DNA of 64,000 bases from Granulicella mallensis MP5ACTX8. GTDB lineage: Bacteria > Acidobacteriota > Terriglobia > Terriglobales > Acidobacteriaceae. Position 1 is the first letter of the stretch. Every line of letters begins with the position of its first letter. The notes under the pieces were generated by a model. The model was given only the letters and a program-made list of their open reading frames with translations, made no database searches and was not told the DNA's origin. The DNA lies in contig NC_016631.1 of assembly GCF_000178955.2 (NCBI RefSeq), positions 5,580,001-5,644,000 of the forward strand, given 5' to 3'. Shown here one piece after another: positions 1 to 8,197 of this stretch. A program made the position numbers and the translations under genes.

Positions 1-385
1 AGGGGTGGCTGGAGTTGCCGTACTTTGTCGTGAACAGCAGAGCGGACTCGACGATGACCATAGCATCCGGATGTTTGCGAGCAAGCCCTTTTATCAGGCG
101 GGCCTGCTCGGCAATCACCGCCGGATGCACAATTGCGTTCAATTCTTCTACTCGGCCTTCGGTAAAGGCCAGCCGCGCCAGAACGCGGCGATCGAGAGAG
201 CCGTCCTCCGCGACGACGGCCCCTCCGAAATGCTCGACGATGGCGGTGTAGACAGGTTGACCGGGCTGCATCAACCTGCGCCCCATCTCGTCGGACGAAA
301 ACACCACGGCGCCGCGCTCGGCGAACATCCGCGCGACGGTCGACTTGCCGCTGCCAAGATCGCCCGTCAGACCGACGCGCAGCAT
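1..385 (-). CDS. coaE: Dephospho-CoA kinase, 3' part outside window
   Basis: This enzyme phosphorylates dephospho-CoA with ATP, the last step of cytosolic coenzyme A synthesis. The visible 128 residues begin MLRVGLTGDLGSGKSTVARM, a P-loop (GDLGSGKST, residues 8-16) at the N-terminus as in all CoaE proteins. They continue with SSDEMGR, the substrate-binding Asp region, and a later NAIVHPAV segment typical of the family. The gene runs off the left edge, so the C-terminal third is unseen. Its ATG lies only 4 bases after the folD stop codon, so the two are probably co-transcribed and translationally coupled. The P-loop has Asp where Gly or Ile is usual (GDLG for GGIG), a conservative family variation. 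Confidence 0.9.
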   Translation of the reverse strand, partial: MLRVGLTGDLGSGKSTVARMFAERGAVVFSSDEMGRRLMQPGQPVYTAIVEHFGGAVVAEDGSLDRRVLARLAFTEGRVEELNAIVHPAVIAEQARLIKGLARKHPDAMVIVESALLFTTKYGNSSHP

Positions 386-389
386 CGTG

Positions 390-1334
390 CTACTTTCCGC
401 TGCGCCGCATCTTCGCGGCCTTCACGGTATTGCTCATCAACATGGCGATGGTCAGGGCTCCAACTCCACCCGGTACGGGAGTGTAAGCCCCCGATAGCGC
501 AAACGCCGCCGGATCGATGTCGCCGATGACCGTGGAGCCGCGCTTCAAAAAGCCTTCGCGGCGCGCTTCATTGTTCGGGAAGAACTTCTCCACCTCGGCC
601 GCATCGGTCAGGCGATTGATGCCGACATCGATCAACGTCGCGCCGGGCTTCACCATCTCCGGAGTCACGAATCCCGCGCGCCCGATAGCCGCTACCAGGA
701 TGTCGGCCTCACGCGCGATCTCCGCAAGCCCCTGGGTGCGCGAGTGGCAGACCGTCACCGTCGCCGAGGCATTGATCAGCATCGCGGCAATAGGCTTACC
801 CACAATATTCGAGCGCCCGATCACGACTGCTCTCTTCCCCGAAACAGGAATATCGCTGCGGCGAAGGACTTCCATGATGCCCGCAGGCGTGCACGGTGCA
901 AGCACCTGCGCGTCCGGAGCGCCGCTCAGCAGCCGCCCCGCGTTGATCGGATGAAAGCCGTCTACGTCCTTCTCCGGCACGACGGCTTCCAACAGGCGCT
1001 CGGTGTCGACGTGCTTCGGCAGCGGCAACTGAATGAGGATGCCATCGATCTCGTCGCGCGCATTCAGCGAGGCGATCAGCTCCAGCAGCTCTTCCGTGGT
1101 GACGCTGGCGTCGGGGGTGTGCATCTCGGAGTAGATACCGAGCTCCCCGCAGGTCTTGACCTTGCTGCGCACATAGATTTGCGACGCGGGCACATCGCCC
1201 ACCAGTACGACCGCGAGACCCGGCGTATACCCGGCCTCACGAGCTGCCACTACCTCGCGCGCGACTTCGGCTTTAATCTCGCCGGCAATCGCTACGCCAT
1301 CCAGAACACGCGTTTTCATATCCAAATCGGGCAT
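390..1334 (-). CDS. folD: Bifunctional methylenetetrahydrofolate dehydrogenase/cyclohydrolase
   Basis: FolD interconverts 5,10-methylene-THF and 10-formyl-THF through methenyl-THF, using NADP, and feeds purine and formyl-methionine synthesis in the cytosol. The 314-residue product has the catalytic YVRSKVKTCGELGI segment (Y and K of the cyclohydrolase site), the GILIQLPLPKH signature and the Rossmann motif GRSNIVGKPIA. Near the end it has PVPGGVGALTIAML. Length and motif order are normal. The ATG at 1334 is used here; an internal ATG at 1319 (MKTRVLDG) matches the N-terminus of many homologues and is possible. It sits directly upstream of coaE on the same strand. Confidence 0.95.
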   Translation of the reverse strand: MPDLDMKTRVLDGVAIAGEIKAEVAREVVAAREAGYTPGLAVVLVGDVPASQIYVRSKVKTCGELGIYSEMHTPDASVTTEELLELIASLNARDEIDGILIQLPLPKHVDTERLLEAVVPEKDVDGFHPINAGRLLSGAPDAQVLAPCTPAGIMEVLRRSDIPVSGKRAVVIGRSNIVGKPIAAMLINASATVTVCHSRTQGLAEIAREADILVAAIGRAGFVTPEMVKPGATLIDVGINRLTDAAEVEKFFPNNEARREGFLKRGSTVIGDIDPAAFALSGAYTPVPGGVGALTIAMLMSNTVKAAKMRRSGK

Positions 1335-1615
1335 TCAACCATTTCCCCTAACAGGTGTAGAGCCAGCCACTCATCTCGCACCATTTCCACGGGAAACGGC
1401 GCTTCTTGCCCCCTTCGCTTCCTGGAAGCGGGGAAACTGCTCTCACTCCATCGTACCGCGCCTGCTTATGGCACTCTTCAACGAATGGAATAGATTTTTC
1501 AATAGGGAATATTCGACAGAGCAATTCATCATTGATGCATCTCCTGCCGCGCAAATCAATCTAACTAATCAGGCGCAGAGATCAAGAGATAAGCGTCTAA
1601 GATGAGGTGCTCTGA
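1335..1615. other. Intergenic region between divergent folD and small genes
   Basis: This gap holds the folD promoter side and one candidate small reading frame (1468-1605, listed separately). No hairpin, RNA gene or repeat was recognised in it. Confidence 0.5.
1468..1605 (+). CDS. Possible 45-residue small protein
   Basis: An ATG-initiated frame reads MALFNEWNRFFNREY and ends DKRLR before a TGA. It stops 10 bases before the ATG of the next gene on the same strand, the spacing of an operon neighbour. The residue mix is polar and soluble-looking (many N, Q, R), and no domain is recognised. No strong ribosome-binding site is visible. It may be a real leader or small protein or a chance frame in a relatively AT-rich stretch. 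Confidence 0.2.
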   Translation: MALFNEWNRFFNREYSTEQFIIDASPAAQINLTNQAQRSRDKRLR

Positions 1616-1879
1616 ATGAGTGAAAGTTTCAACCAGCAGGACATCACCTACGGAATTGAAAAGTTTAGCGCCAACGATCTCACCATGCTCCGCAACGAGC
1701 TTCTCCGGTCGGGCGTGGATTCCTTCCAGTCTGCGGAGATCGTGGCCAGCTTCCTGACCGGACGCGGCTACGGGTGCTCAACGCACGAAGCCCGCAACGC
1801 CGCCTCAAAGATTGAAGTCTACGGCTGCACCGCGGAGCGTATTCAGGCGGCCCTGGAGCTTGCAGCACGGGTGATGTAA
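1616..1879 (+). CDS. Small protein of unknown function (87 aa)
   Basis: The 87-residue product begins MSESFNQQDITYGIEKF and is predicted mostly helical, with no signal peptide or membrane segment. I do not recognise the family. A segment AEIVASFLTGRGYGCSTHEA looks like a small helical bundle with a conserved-looking Gly/Cys turn, and two Cys residues (C54 region and C70 region) are too far apart for a classic zinc knuckle. It is convergent with the DUF5076-type gene, whose stop codon lies 4 bases away. A real gene is likely because codon use and start spacing look normal; the function is unknown. Confidence 0.55.
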   Translation: MSESFNQQDITYGIEKFSANDLTMLRNELLRSGVDSFQSAEIVASFLTGRGYGCSTHEARNAASKIEVYGCTAERIQAALELAARVM

Positions 1880-1883
1880 CGAA

Positions 1884-2180
1884 TTACTGCAAAATCTCGC
1901 CTTCGGCATCATCGGTCGGCGACTCAATCTCTGCGTGGAACCCCTCAAGCATTCGCTCAAGAAACGCGTCTGCGTCGAACTCCTTGCGATGCATCGACTC
2001 CGCATTCACAATGTGGCGTGCAAGATCCGCAAGCACAATGCCCCAGGCAAAAGGATCGTCCCACGTACCGGAGCGCAGACTTACATGCTGCCCCTGCTCG
2101 GCGACCCACACGCGCAACAACTCAAACGATGCCTTGTCCCGCACCGCCGCTGGCGGCGGATCCAAATATTTATTGCTCAT
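1884..2180 (-). CDS. DUF5076-type small protein (98 aa)
   Basis: The 98-residue product (MSNKYLDPPPAAVRDKASFE) has the compact layout I associate with the DUF5076 family: a short N-terminal LDPP segment, then LRVWVAEQGQHVSLRSGTWD and a helical DPFAWGIVLADLARHI. Members have no established role. The start at 2180 is chosen because GGGAGGG lies 4-5 bases upstream; an in-frame codon further upstream lacks such a site. It ends 4 bases from the convergent gene at 1616-1879. No signal peptide or membrane helix is seen, so it is probably cytosolic. Confidence 0.65.
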   Translation of the reverse strand: MSNKYLDPPPAAVRDKASFELLRVWVAEQGQHVSLRSGTWDDPFAWGIVLADLARHIVNAESMHRKEFDADAFLERMLEGFHAEIESPTDDAEGEILQ

Positions 2181-2284
2181 ACAACCCTCCCGGTCAGGTG
2201 CCGCTCGCAACGGTGCGCTGACAGCCCGTATTCATGACTGCCGATAGTATCATTTGGCTTTTAATCTGCGCTGAGCGCGTGGCT

Positions 2285-3301
2285 TTAGCGTGCACTGAGC
2301 GCGGTTTCGATTCCCTGGTTGACCTCGGCCTGCGCAAACTCCGCAGCCACCCGGATGCCGTTCATGATGGCGCGCTCGTTCGACGATCCGTGGCCGACGA
2401 TGCTGACGCCGCGTACGCCCAACAGGATCGCTCCACCGTACTCCGAATAGTCGAGCCGCTTCTTGAAGTCCGCAAAGGCCTTGCGCGAGAGCAGCGCGCC
2501 TACCTGTGACGTAACCGTCGACTTCAGGCTCTCCTTCAGGGAGACGGTCAACAGCTTCGCCGTGCCTTCGCAGGTCTTCAGGGCGACGTTCCCCACAAAT
2601 CCGTCGCACACGATGACATCGGCATGTCCGTTGAAGAGATCGCGGCCTTCGACGTTGCCGATGAAGTTGATTCCCTTCAGCTCGCGCAACAGCGGCAGCG
2701 TGTCGCGTGTGAGCGAGTTGCCCTTGCCGTCCTCTTCTCCGATGGAGAGCAGGCCCAGGCGGGGATTCGGGATGCGCAGCACGTTCTTCGCGTACACATG
2801 GCCCATCACGGCGAACTGCACCAGATTTTCAGGATCGGAGTCGACGTTGGCGCCGACATCGAGCAGCAGCGAGGGCCGCCCGGTCGTCGTAGGCACAATG
2901 GTCGCCAGCGCGGGTCGGTCGACGCCCGAGAGCGAGCCCAGAACCATCTTCGCGGTGGCCATGGCGGCGCCGGTGTTGCCGGCGGTCACAAAGCCCGCGG
3001 CACGGCCTTCGCGCACCATCTTGAGGCCCACGCGCATGGAGGAATCACGCTTGGAACGGACCGCCTGCGCGGCCTTGTCGTCCATGTTGATCCACTCACT
3101 GGCCTGGGAGATGAAAACGGGCAGACGCTCGCCCCTGGCGTAGGCCTTGAGGGCCTCGCGTAGTTTGGGACGCAACAAATCTTCTGGCCCGGTCAGGTGA
3201 ACGCGAACGTCCAATTGACGGCAGGCCAGAATGGCCCCGCGAATTTCAGGCTCGGGGGCCTTGTCGGATCCCATGGCATCGAGAACGATGTCGATCGGCA
3301 T
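2285..3301 (-). CDS. plsX: Phosphate acyltransferase PlsX
   Basis: PlsX converts acyl-ACP and phosphate to acyl-phosphate, the acyl donor for PlsY in phospholipid synthesis, acting at the inner face of the membrane. The 338-residue product begins MPIDIVLDAMGSDKAP, the family signature, and carries FVTAGNTGAAM, LLDVGANVD, GLLSIGEEDGKG and the VCDGFVGNVALKT segment. It ends in a helical EFAQAEVNQGIE tail. Length is standard. It follows rpmF by 42 bases on the same strand, the classic yceD-rpmF-plsX order, so lipid and ribosome supply may share a promoter upstream of the DUF177 gene. Confidence 0.96.
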   Translation of the reverse strand: MPIDIVLDAMGSDKAPEPEIRGAILACRQLDVRVHLTGPEDLLRPKLREALKAYARGERLPVFISQASEWINMDDKAAQAVRSKRDSSMRVGLKMVREGRAAGFVTAGNTGAAMATAKMVLGSLSGVDRPALATIVPTTTGRPSLLLDVGANVDSDPENLVQFAVMGHVYAKNVLRIPNPRLGLLSIGEEDGKGNSLTRDTLPLLRELKGINFIGNVEGRDLFNGHADVIVCDGFVGNVALKTCEGTAKLLTVSLKESLKSTVTSQVGALLSRKAFADFKKRLDYSEYGGAILLGVRGVSIVGHGSSNERAIMNGIRVAAEFAQAEVNQGIETALSAR

Positions 3302-3343
3302 AAACGCGCGCGGGCTACGACGCTTTCTTCAGAATTTGTAAGG

Positions 3344-3529
3344 TTACTCGGCGGTCTTGACAGCCAACACAGCGCGTCCCTTGTACTCGCCGCACTTCTT
3401 GCAAGCGCGGTGAGGCAGCTTGCGCTCGTGGCAGGTCGGGCACTCGGAAACACCGGTGGGGGTCAGGAAGTCGTGGCTGCGGCGCTTGGCGGTGCGCTGC
3501 TTGGAGTGGCGCCGTTTCGGATTAGGCAT
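3344..3529 (-). CDS. rpmF: 50S ribosomal protein L32
   Basis: This 61-residue basic protein of the large ribosomal subunit begins MPNPKRRHSKQRTAKRRSH, the L32 N-terminus. It retains two zinc-knuckle pairs, CPTC and CKKC, so it is the zinc-binding (C+) form. A ribosome-binding site GAGAGGA lies about 6 bases before the ATG. It sits between the DUF177 gene and plsX, as in many bacteria. Confidence 0.97.
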   Translation of the reverse strand: MPNPKRRHSKQRTAKRRSHDFLTPTGVSECPTCHERKLPHRACKKCGEYKGRAVLAVKTAE

Positions 3530-3617
3530 GGTATTCCTCTCAACATCGTTGGCCGGGAAGCGCTATTGCGTCTTCCAGTGGCCGAAGCTTGTTCAAAATA
3601 TTCAAAAACTCACGGGC

Positions 3618-4166
3618 TCAGGCTTTCGGAGCGGCGATTCCGGCAAGCGCGTGCCAGCGGAGATCTACCGGCCGTTCCTCGCAGCCGCACGGGGCGGTAT
3701 TGCGATTGGCGCCGCATTGCGGGCAGAGGCCTTTGCAGTCCTCCCGGCAGAGCGTCCGACCGGGCAGAGCCAGAAGTACCTGCTCACGCACGGCGTCCTC
3801 CAGCAGCAGGCCGCTCTCTTCATAATAACCGATTTCGGTCTCGTCTTCCGTAATTGCGTGCTCGCCGGGCTGATTATCCACGCCGCCGGGCCGGAAGATG
3901 AGATCGAAGTCCCCGCTGAGGAACTGTTCGACGGGTTCGACGCACCGGGCGCAGAGCAGTTCAAACGTTCCGGCAAAGTGCGCACGCAGACGGATATCGT
4001 CGACAAAGTCCTTGGGACCGCGATGTTCAACGATCAGTTCGGCCTGGCCCTGAAGCTTCAAGGGACCAATCTGGCGGACATCCTGGGCATAGTCGATCGC
4101 CCCCGCTGCGAGGCTTTCGTCCAGCTTGAGAGGCTCTTCGACGAGTTGTACGGGAGTGATGAGCAT
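3618..4166 (-). CDS. DUF177 (YceD) family protein
   Basis: The 182-residue protein belongs to the YceD/DUF177 family, linked to 23S rRNA and large-subunit accumulation in E. coli and plants. It shows the conserved pattern FELLCARCVEPVEQ (Cys-x2-Cys) in the centre, then an acidic segment. The C-terminal CREDCKGLCPQCGANRN has further CxxxC and CxxC pairs and a final PCGC, suggesting metal binding. It is the first gene of the DUF177-rpmF-plsX unit; 88 bases separate it from rpmF. No signal peptide is present. Confidence 0.88.
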   Translation of the reverse strand: MLITPVQLVEEPLKLDESLAAGAIDYAQDVRQIGPLKLQGQAELIVEHRGPKDFVDDIRLRAHFAGTFELLCARCVEPVEQFLSGDFDLIFRPGGVDNQPGEHAITEDETEIGYYEESGLLLEDAVREQVLLALPGRTLCREDCKGLCPQCGANRNTAPCGCEERPVDLRWHALAGIAAPKA

Positions 4167-4260
4167 GGATTAAGGGTAGGACTTGCGGAGGGGGGAGTCA
4201 ATGAGCCGGAATATGGGGTGGTGCATGCCGAGGGCAAACCCTCGTCAAGTTGAGCTATGC

Positions 4261-4602
4261 AAGCAACTTGTTGAGGCAGGAACTCGGAAGGGCAGGGTTT
4301 CAACCCTGCCGAAAAGCGCGGTCAAAGCCCTCTTTCCACTCTGCTGAAGGCTGAAGCGAAGGCGTAGCCGGAGCGACTGAATTGCTTTCTTTGATTGCGG
4401 CGAAATGGGTGGCCACATCCCCAAATGTGTCCCCGGTGGTCCTTGTGCAGCCTGGGCTGAACGAAGGAAGGCAATTCAGTCGTTGCGCCCTGAGGGCTTC
4501 ACTCCAGCCTTCGGCAGAGAGGTACGAATATTCAGTTCGGCTTTCTGCGGCATGGCTGAAGCCATGCCCTTCCGATCCCTGCCTCAACAAACTGGCTGCA
4601 CA
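4261..4602. repeat. Long imperfect inverted repeat (~340 bp)
   Basis: The left arm (from about 4261) carries a TTGTTGAGGCAGG...GGAAGGGCAGGG block and a GCTGAAGGCTGAAG...CGACTGAATTGC block. The right arm, ending about 4602, carries their reverse complements. An inner small palindrome GGGCAGGG-TTTCAA-CCCTGCC sits in the left arm. The insert has no convincing gene. It occupies the gap between the DUF177 gene and the DtxR-type regulator and belongs to the palindromic intergenic elements seen repeatedly in this window. Confidence 0.7.
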
Positions 4603-4654
4603 GTTCGACCGGACTCCAAGTGCAGTTTGATGACACGCCCTAAGGGAAGTCTGC

Positions 4655-4687
4655 TTTAGACATACCTATAAAATTAGGCTCGTCTAA
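4655..4687. promoter_or_regulatory. Putative DtxR/MntR-type operator and promoter
   Basis: The palindrome TTAGGC-TC-GTCTAA lies at 4674-4687. A related half-palindrome TTTAGAC at 4657-region pairs with the distal GTCTAAA. The spacing overlaps a TATAAAAT-like -10 candidate. Sites built on TTAGnC halves are typical of DtxR/MntR-family metalloregulators. The regulator gene starts 43 bases downstream, so autoregulation is the likely meaning. Confidence 0.5.
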
Positions 4688-4729
4688 AATTTCACTTTGC
4701 GTCAAACTAGAGGAGGGGGCGCATCAGAG

Positions 4730-5209
4730 ATGGCGAGAAGCCGGGAGCAGCTTGCGAACACGGAGTCCGTGGATAACTATCTGAAGGCGATCTTCCATCT
4801 GGGAGGCGGCCAGAAGGAGCGCGTCAGCAGTGGAGAGCTGGCGGAGCGGCTTGGAGTCGCACCTGCCTCTGTGACGAGCATGATCCAGAAGCTCGCAGCT
4901 TCCACTCCACCGCTTGTCGACTACGAGAGGCACTATGGGGTCAGCCTCTCACGTGCCGGGAAGAGACGTGCACTGGAGATCGTTCGTCATCATCGGCTCA
5001 TCGAGACCTTTCTTTACGAGGTCCTCAACTACCCCATCGACGAGATTCACGATGAAGCCGAGCGCCTGGAGCACTTCATCTCCGAGACCTTCGAGAAGCG
5101 CATCGCCGATAAACTCGGGAACCCCCAGCTTGACCCGCATGGGCACTGCATCCCATCTCTCGATGGGACGATGCCTGCGATCCATCGAGTCACCTGCAAC
5201 TGCGAATGA
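4730..5209 (+). CDS. DtxR/MntR-family metal-dependent transcriptional regulator
   Basis: The 159-residue product has an N-terminal winged helix (VDNYLKAIFHLG, then SSGELAERLGVAPASVTSMIQKL) followed by the metal-binding and dimerisation domain with HHRLIETFLYEVL and HDEAERLEHFIS. It ends after DPHGHCIPSLDG and a CNC motif and lacks the SH3-like third domain. That length matches MntR or short DtxR/IdeR relatives that sense Mn(II) or Fe(II). The ATG at 4730 is chosen because GAGGAGGGGG lies about 10 bases upstream; an in-frame TTG at 4697 would sit upstream of that site. A palindromic site precedes it. No metal transporter is adjacent, so the regulon is unknown. Confidence 0.85.
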   Translation: MARSREQLANTESVDNYLKAIFHLGGGQKERVSSGELAERLGVAPASVTSMIQKLAASTPPLVDYERHYGVSLSRAGKRRALEIVRHHRLIETFLYEVLNYPIDEIHDEAERLEHFISETFEKRIADKLGNPQLDPHGHCIPSLDGTMPAIHRVTCNCE

Positions 5210-5282
5210 GCCCTGCCGCAAGCGGGCTGCGGTGGTGCGTATACTCCATATAATTCTCGAACGTCACCTCTGGAGTTCCTGC

Positions 5283-7082
5283 TTGCGCTCACTTCCCCTT
5301 GCCGCCCTCCTGCTCCTTGCCTCCCCGGTCTTCGCCCAACAAGGAGTTGTCCATGCCACGGGACCGGCCTACGTGCCTCAGCCTGCCTGGATCGCGCGTT
5401 CCAACGCCTTTACCCAGCAGATCCTCGACATCCAGATCAAGTATTCGCCCGAACAGGCTTCCTCAGAAGGCCTGGCGAAGTACGACACTGAGATCGGCGA
5501 TGTGTCGCTGGCCGCGGAAGAGGCGCAGCGCAAGGAAGAGGAAGCAGCAGTCGGCAAGCTTGAAGCTGCGCTCAGGACCGAGCAGGACCAGAACGTCGCC
5601 GAAGACCTCGAGATCATCATCCACAACGAGCGCCTCGGCTTTCGCGTGCAGGATTTCTCGCACAAGCGCCGCGTGCCCTTCATCAACGCCACCAGCTTCT
5701 TCTACTCCGGCCTGCAGCCACTGCTCGACGACCAGCTTCCGCAGTCCCGCCGCGAGTCCGCTGTCGCGCGTTTGAAGAAGTATGCCGGACAGGCGCCGGG
5801 CTACCGGCCCGTCACGCTGCAGCTCATCGAGCGCATGAAACAGCAGATGGCAAAGCCGGGCATGATCTATCCCTCCAGATCCGAGGTGGAGACGCAGCTA
5901 TCGCGCAACGCCGCCATCGTGGACGGGATCGCCTCCCTGTTCCAGAAGTACAAGCTGACCGGATGGGAACCGGCGTATGCCGCGCTGAAGACCCAGCTCG
6001 CCGACTATGACTCCTGGGTGAAGACCAACCTCTTGCCCAAGACCCGCACCGACTTCCGGCTTCTTCCCGAGGAGTACGCGCTCGCCTTCGAGGGCTACGG
6101 CATCGACATTCCACCCGCGCAGATCGCCGAGATGGCGCACAAGGCGTTCCTCGACTATCAGGCCCAGATGCAACCCCTGGCAGCAGAGATCGCCAAGGAG
6201 CATGGCTTCGCTTCGAGCGACTATCGCGACGTGATCCGCGAGCTCAAGAAGCAGCAGATCACCGGCGATGCGATTCTGCCGTTCTACGAAAAACGTCTGC
6301 ACGAGATCGAGAAGATCATCGTCACCGACAAGCTCGTCACCCTGCCCAACCGCCCGGCCATCATTCGCCTGGGCACACCGGCCGAGAGCTCGCAGCAGCC
6401 CGCGCCGCACATGGTGCCTCCGCCGTTCCTGCACAACACCGGACAGCGCGGCGTGTTCGTGCTGCCGCTCAACATGCCCGCGGGCCCTGGCGAAGCGAAG
6501 GCTGCCAAGGTCGACGACTATACCTTCGACGCCGCCTCGTGGACCCTGATCGCGCACGAGGCCCGTCCGGGACATGAGCTGCAGTTCGACTCGATGGTGG
6601 AGCACGGCGTCTCGTTGGCGCGCGCGCTGTTTGCGTTCAACTCCACCAACGCCGAAGGCTGGGGCCTCTACTCGGAGTACATCACGCTGCCCTACATGCC
6701 GAAGGAAGGCCAGCTCATCAGCCTTCAGTTCCGGCTGCTGCGCGCGGCACGGGCGTTCCTGGACCCAGAACTGCAGGCCGGCAAGATTCAGCCCGCAGAC
6801 GCGATGAAGGTGCTCACGCAGGACGTGTGTTTCTCCGTGCCGTTTGCCAATCAGGAGGTCGAACGCTACACCCTTCGCTCTCCGGGACAGGCGAACAGCT
6901 ACTTCTACGGCTTTACGCGGCTGCTGGAGCTGCGCAAGGAGACCGAAACCGCGCTAGGACCGAAGTTCAACGCCCTGCGCTTCCACGACTTCATCCTCGC
7001 GCAGGGACTACTGCCGCCAGGCCTCATGAAAAAGGCTGTAGAGGAGCACTTCATTCCGCAGGAGAAGGCTCGCCAGCAGTAG
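5283..7082 (+). CDS. Exported DUF885 family protein, probable metallohydrolase
   Basis: The 599-residue protein has an N-terminal signal peptide (LRSLPLAALLLLASPVFAQQ) and is a DUF885 member, a family with a zinc-protease-like fold related to M2/M32-type peptidases. The family motif HEARPGHELQ occurs near residue 427 and would supply metal-binding His and catalytic Glu. A later FNSTNAEGWGLYSEY and a C-terminal RSPGQANSYFYGF are also typical. The chosen start is TTG at 5283, with GGAG 7 bases upstream; no ATG gives a sensible signal peptide. It follows the DtxR-type gene by about 70 bases. The substrate is unknown. Confidence 0.82.
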   Translation: MRSLPLAALLLLASPVFAQQGVVHATGPAYVPQPAWIARSNAFTQQILDIQIKYSPEQASSEGLAKYDTEIGDVSLAAEEAQRKEEEAAVGKLEAALRTEQDQNVAEDLEIIIHNERLGFRVQDFSHKRRVPFINATSFFYSGLQPLLDDQLPQSRRESAVARLKKYAGQAPGYRPVTLQLIERMKQQMAKPGMIYPSRSEVETQLSRNAAIVDGIASLFQKYKLTGWEPAYAALKTQLADYDSWVKTNLLPKTRTDFRLLPEEYALAFEGYGIDIPPAQIAEMAHKAFLDYQAQMQPLAAEIAKEHGFASSDYRDVIRELKKQQITGDAILPFYEKRLHEIEKIIVTDKLVTLPNRPAIIRLGTPAESSQQPAPHMVPPPFLHNTGQRGVFVLPLNMPAGPGEAKAAKVDDYTFDAASWTLIAHEARPGHELQFDSMVEHGVSLARALFAFNSTNAEGWGLYSEYITLPYMPKEGQLISLQFRLLRAARAFLDPELQAGKIQPADAMKVLTQDVCFSVPFANQEVERYTLRSPGQANSYFYGFTRLLELRKETETALGPKFNALRFHDFILAQGLLPPGLMKKAVEEHFIPQEKARQQ

Positions 7083-7585
7083 GCGTGCCGGCTTTTCTTT
7101 AGGACACCACTTCTAGGGCACTAGGTGAATGCCAGCCCCAAAGGGGCGGTATATCCCAGCCCAGGGTGGAGGCATCCGCAGCGAGCGTTTTTTGCTCGCT
7201 GCGGTGCCGGAACCCTGGGTCAAGTCGTAAATTAATTTGAGCCCTGAAGGGGCGACCTATTGTGGCTGCACGATAGGTCGCCCCTTCAGGGCTCTAGCTT
7301 TTGAGGGTTCCGTAACCCCAGGGTTCCGGCGACAGGGCGAGCAAAAGCGCTCGCCAGCCGCCTTCACCCTGGGCTGGGATATATCGCCCCTTTGGGGCTG
7401 GCATTCACGCTGTGTCTTAGAAGCAGTTGGATGACGCACACCATAAGATTCCCATCTTTGTAACAAGTTCATTACAATGTTGGAACCAACAAGCCACAAC
7501 GCGCGTATCCTGTCTGCGTAGAACTACGTCTCCACCCAGCAGCGCGGGAGATGCACGAAACTTTCTCGATCGAGGTTGATTTCCA
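7083..7585. other. Repeat-filled intergenic region with lipoprotein gene promoter
   Basis: Apart from the 284-base palindrome at 7125-7408, the gap holds about 180 bases upstream of the lipoprotein gene. No RNA gene or clear promoter was recognised. Confidence 0.5.
7125..7408. repeat. Nested palindrome, 284 bp
   Basis: The ends match as GTGAATGCCAGCCCC...GGGGCTGGCATTCAC. Inside lie paired blocks GGGATATATCGCCCC and CCAGCCCAGGGTG. A local hairpin CCGCAGCGAGC/GCTCGCTGCGG sits at 7176-7204, and the centre is GAGCCCTGAAGGGGCGACC against its reverse complement (7239-7294). It is non-coding and shares its CCCAGGGTG core with the element at 25830-26027. Confidence 0.85.
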
Positions 7586-8185
7586 ATGCACCTTCTCCGT
7601 TCGCTTGTGATCCCTGCTTCGTTAGCCACCCTGTTGCTCGCCGGCTGCCACGTCTCCACCCATAAAGACGGCAAGAACGAGAATGTCGACATTGGAACTC
7701 CATTCGGCTCGATGCAGGTCAAAACCAACGGTAAGGGCGATACCACCGCGATCGGCATCGCAGCCTATCCCGGCGCCACACTGGTCAGCAATAACGGCAA
7801 AGATTCGGACGAAGGCTCCGCCGACATCAACATGAACTTCGGCAGCTTCCATCTCGGCGTAAAGGCCGCAAGCTACCAGACCGGCGATCCCCAGAGCCGG
7901 GTAGAGGCCTTCTACCGCAAAGAGCTTGCCCATTACGGAGACGTGATCGAGTGCCGCCACGGCAGCGCGGTCGGCCAGCCCACGCGAACCTCCCAGGGCC
8001 TGACCTGCGACACGAAACATGGCAATCACATCAGCACGGACGACTCCGATTCCGACCTGGATCTACGCACCGGCTCCGAGCAGCACCAGCACATCGTCGG
8101 CCTCACAGCGAAGGACGGCGGCACCAGGATCGGACTCGTCGCTCTGGACCTGCCCACCGGTCACGATCACAAAGATAGCGAGTAG
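7586..8185 (+). CDS. Putative lipoprotein of unknown function (199 aa)
   Basis: The N-terminus MHLLRSLVIPASLATLLLAGC is a lipoprotein signal with lipobox LAGC, cleaved before Cys21. The mature part begins HVSTHKDGKNENVDIGTPFGSMQV and contains a SRVEAFYRKEL helix, a pattern common in acidobacterial envelope proteins. The C-terminal third is acidic and His-rich (GNHISTDDSDSDLD, EQHQH, GHDHKDS). I do not recognise a named family. Location is probably the periplasmic face of the outer membrane. The next gene starts 12 bases downstream and may be co-transcribed. Confidence 0.75.
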   Translation: MHLLRSLVIPASLATLLLAGCHVSTHKDGKNENVDIGTPFGSMQVKTNGKGDTTAIGIAAYPGATLVSNNGKDSDEGSADINMNFGSFHLGVKAASYQTGDPQSRVEAFYRKELAHYGDVIECRHGSAVGQPTRTSQGLTCDTKHGNHISTDDSDSDLDLRTGSEQHQHIVGLTAKDGGTRIGLVALDLPTGHDHKDSE

Positions 8186-8197
8186 CGCCCCAGAGAG

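Noticed and set aside
1348..1554. 68-codon minus frame upstream of folD
   Set aside because: No ribosome-binding site and a Cys/Arg-rich composition without domain; probably chance.
3420..4253. 277-codon frame opposite rpmF and the DUF177 gene
   Set aside because: The minus strand carries conserved L32 and DUF177; the plus frame has no family features.
4914..5282. Long N-terminal extension of the DUF885 protein
   Set aside because: It overlaps the DtxR-type gene in another frame, while TTG 5283 has a ribosome-binding site and begins a proper signal peptide.
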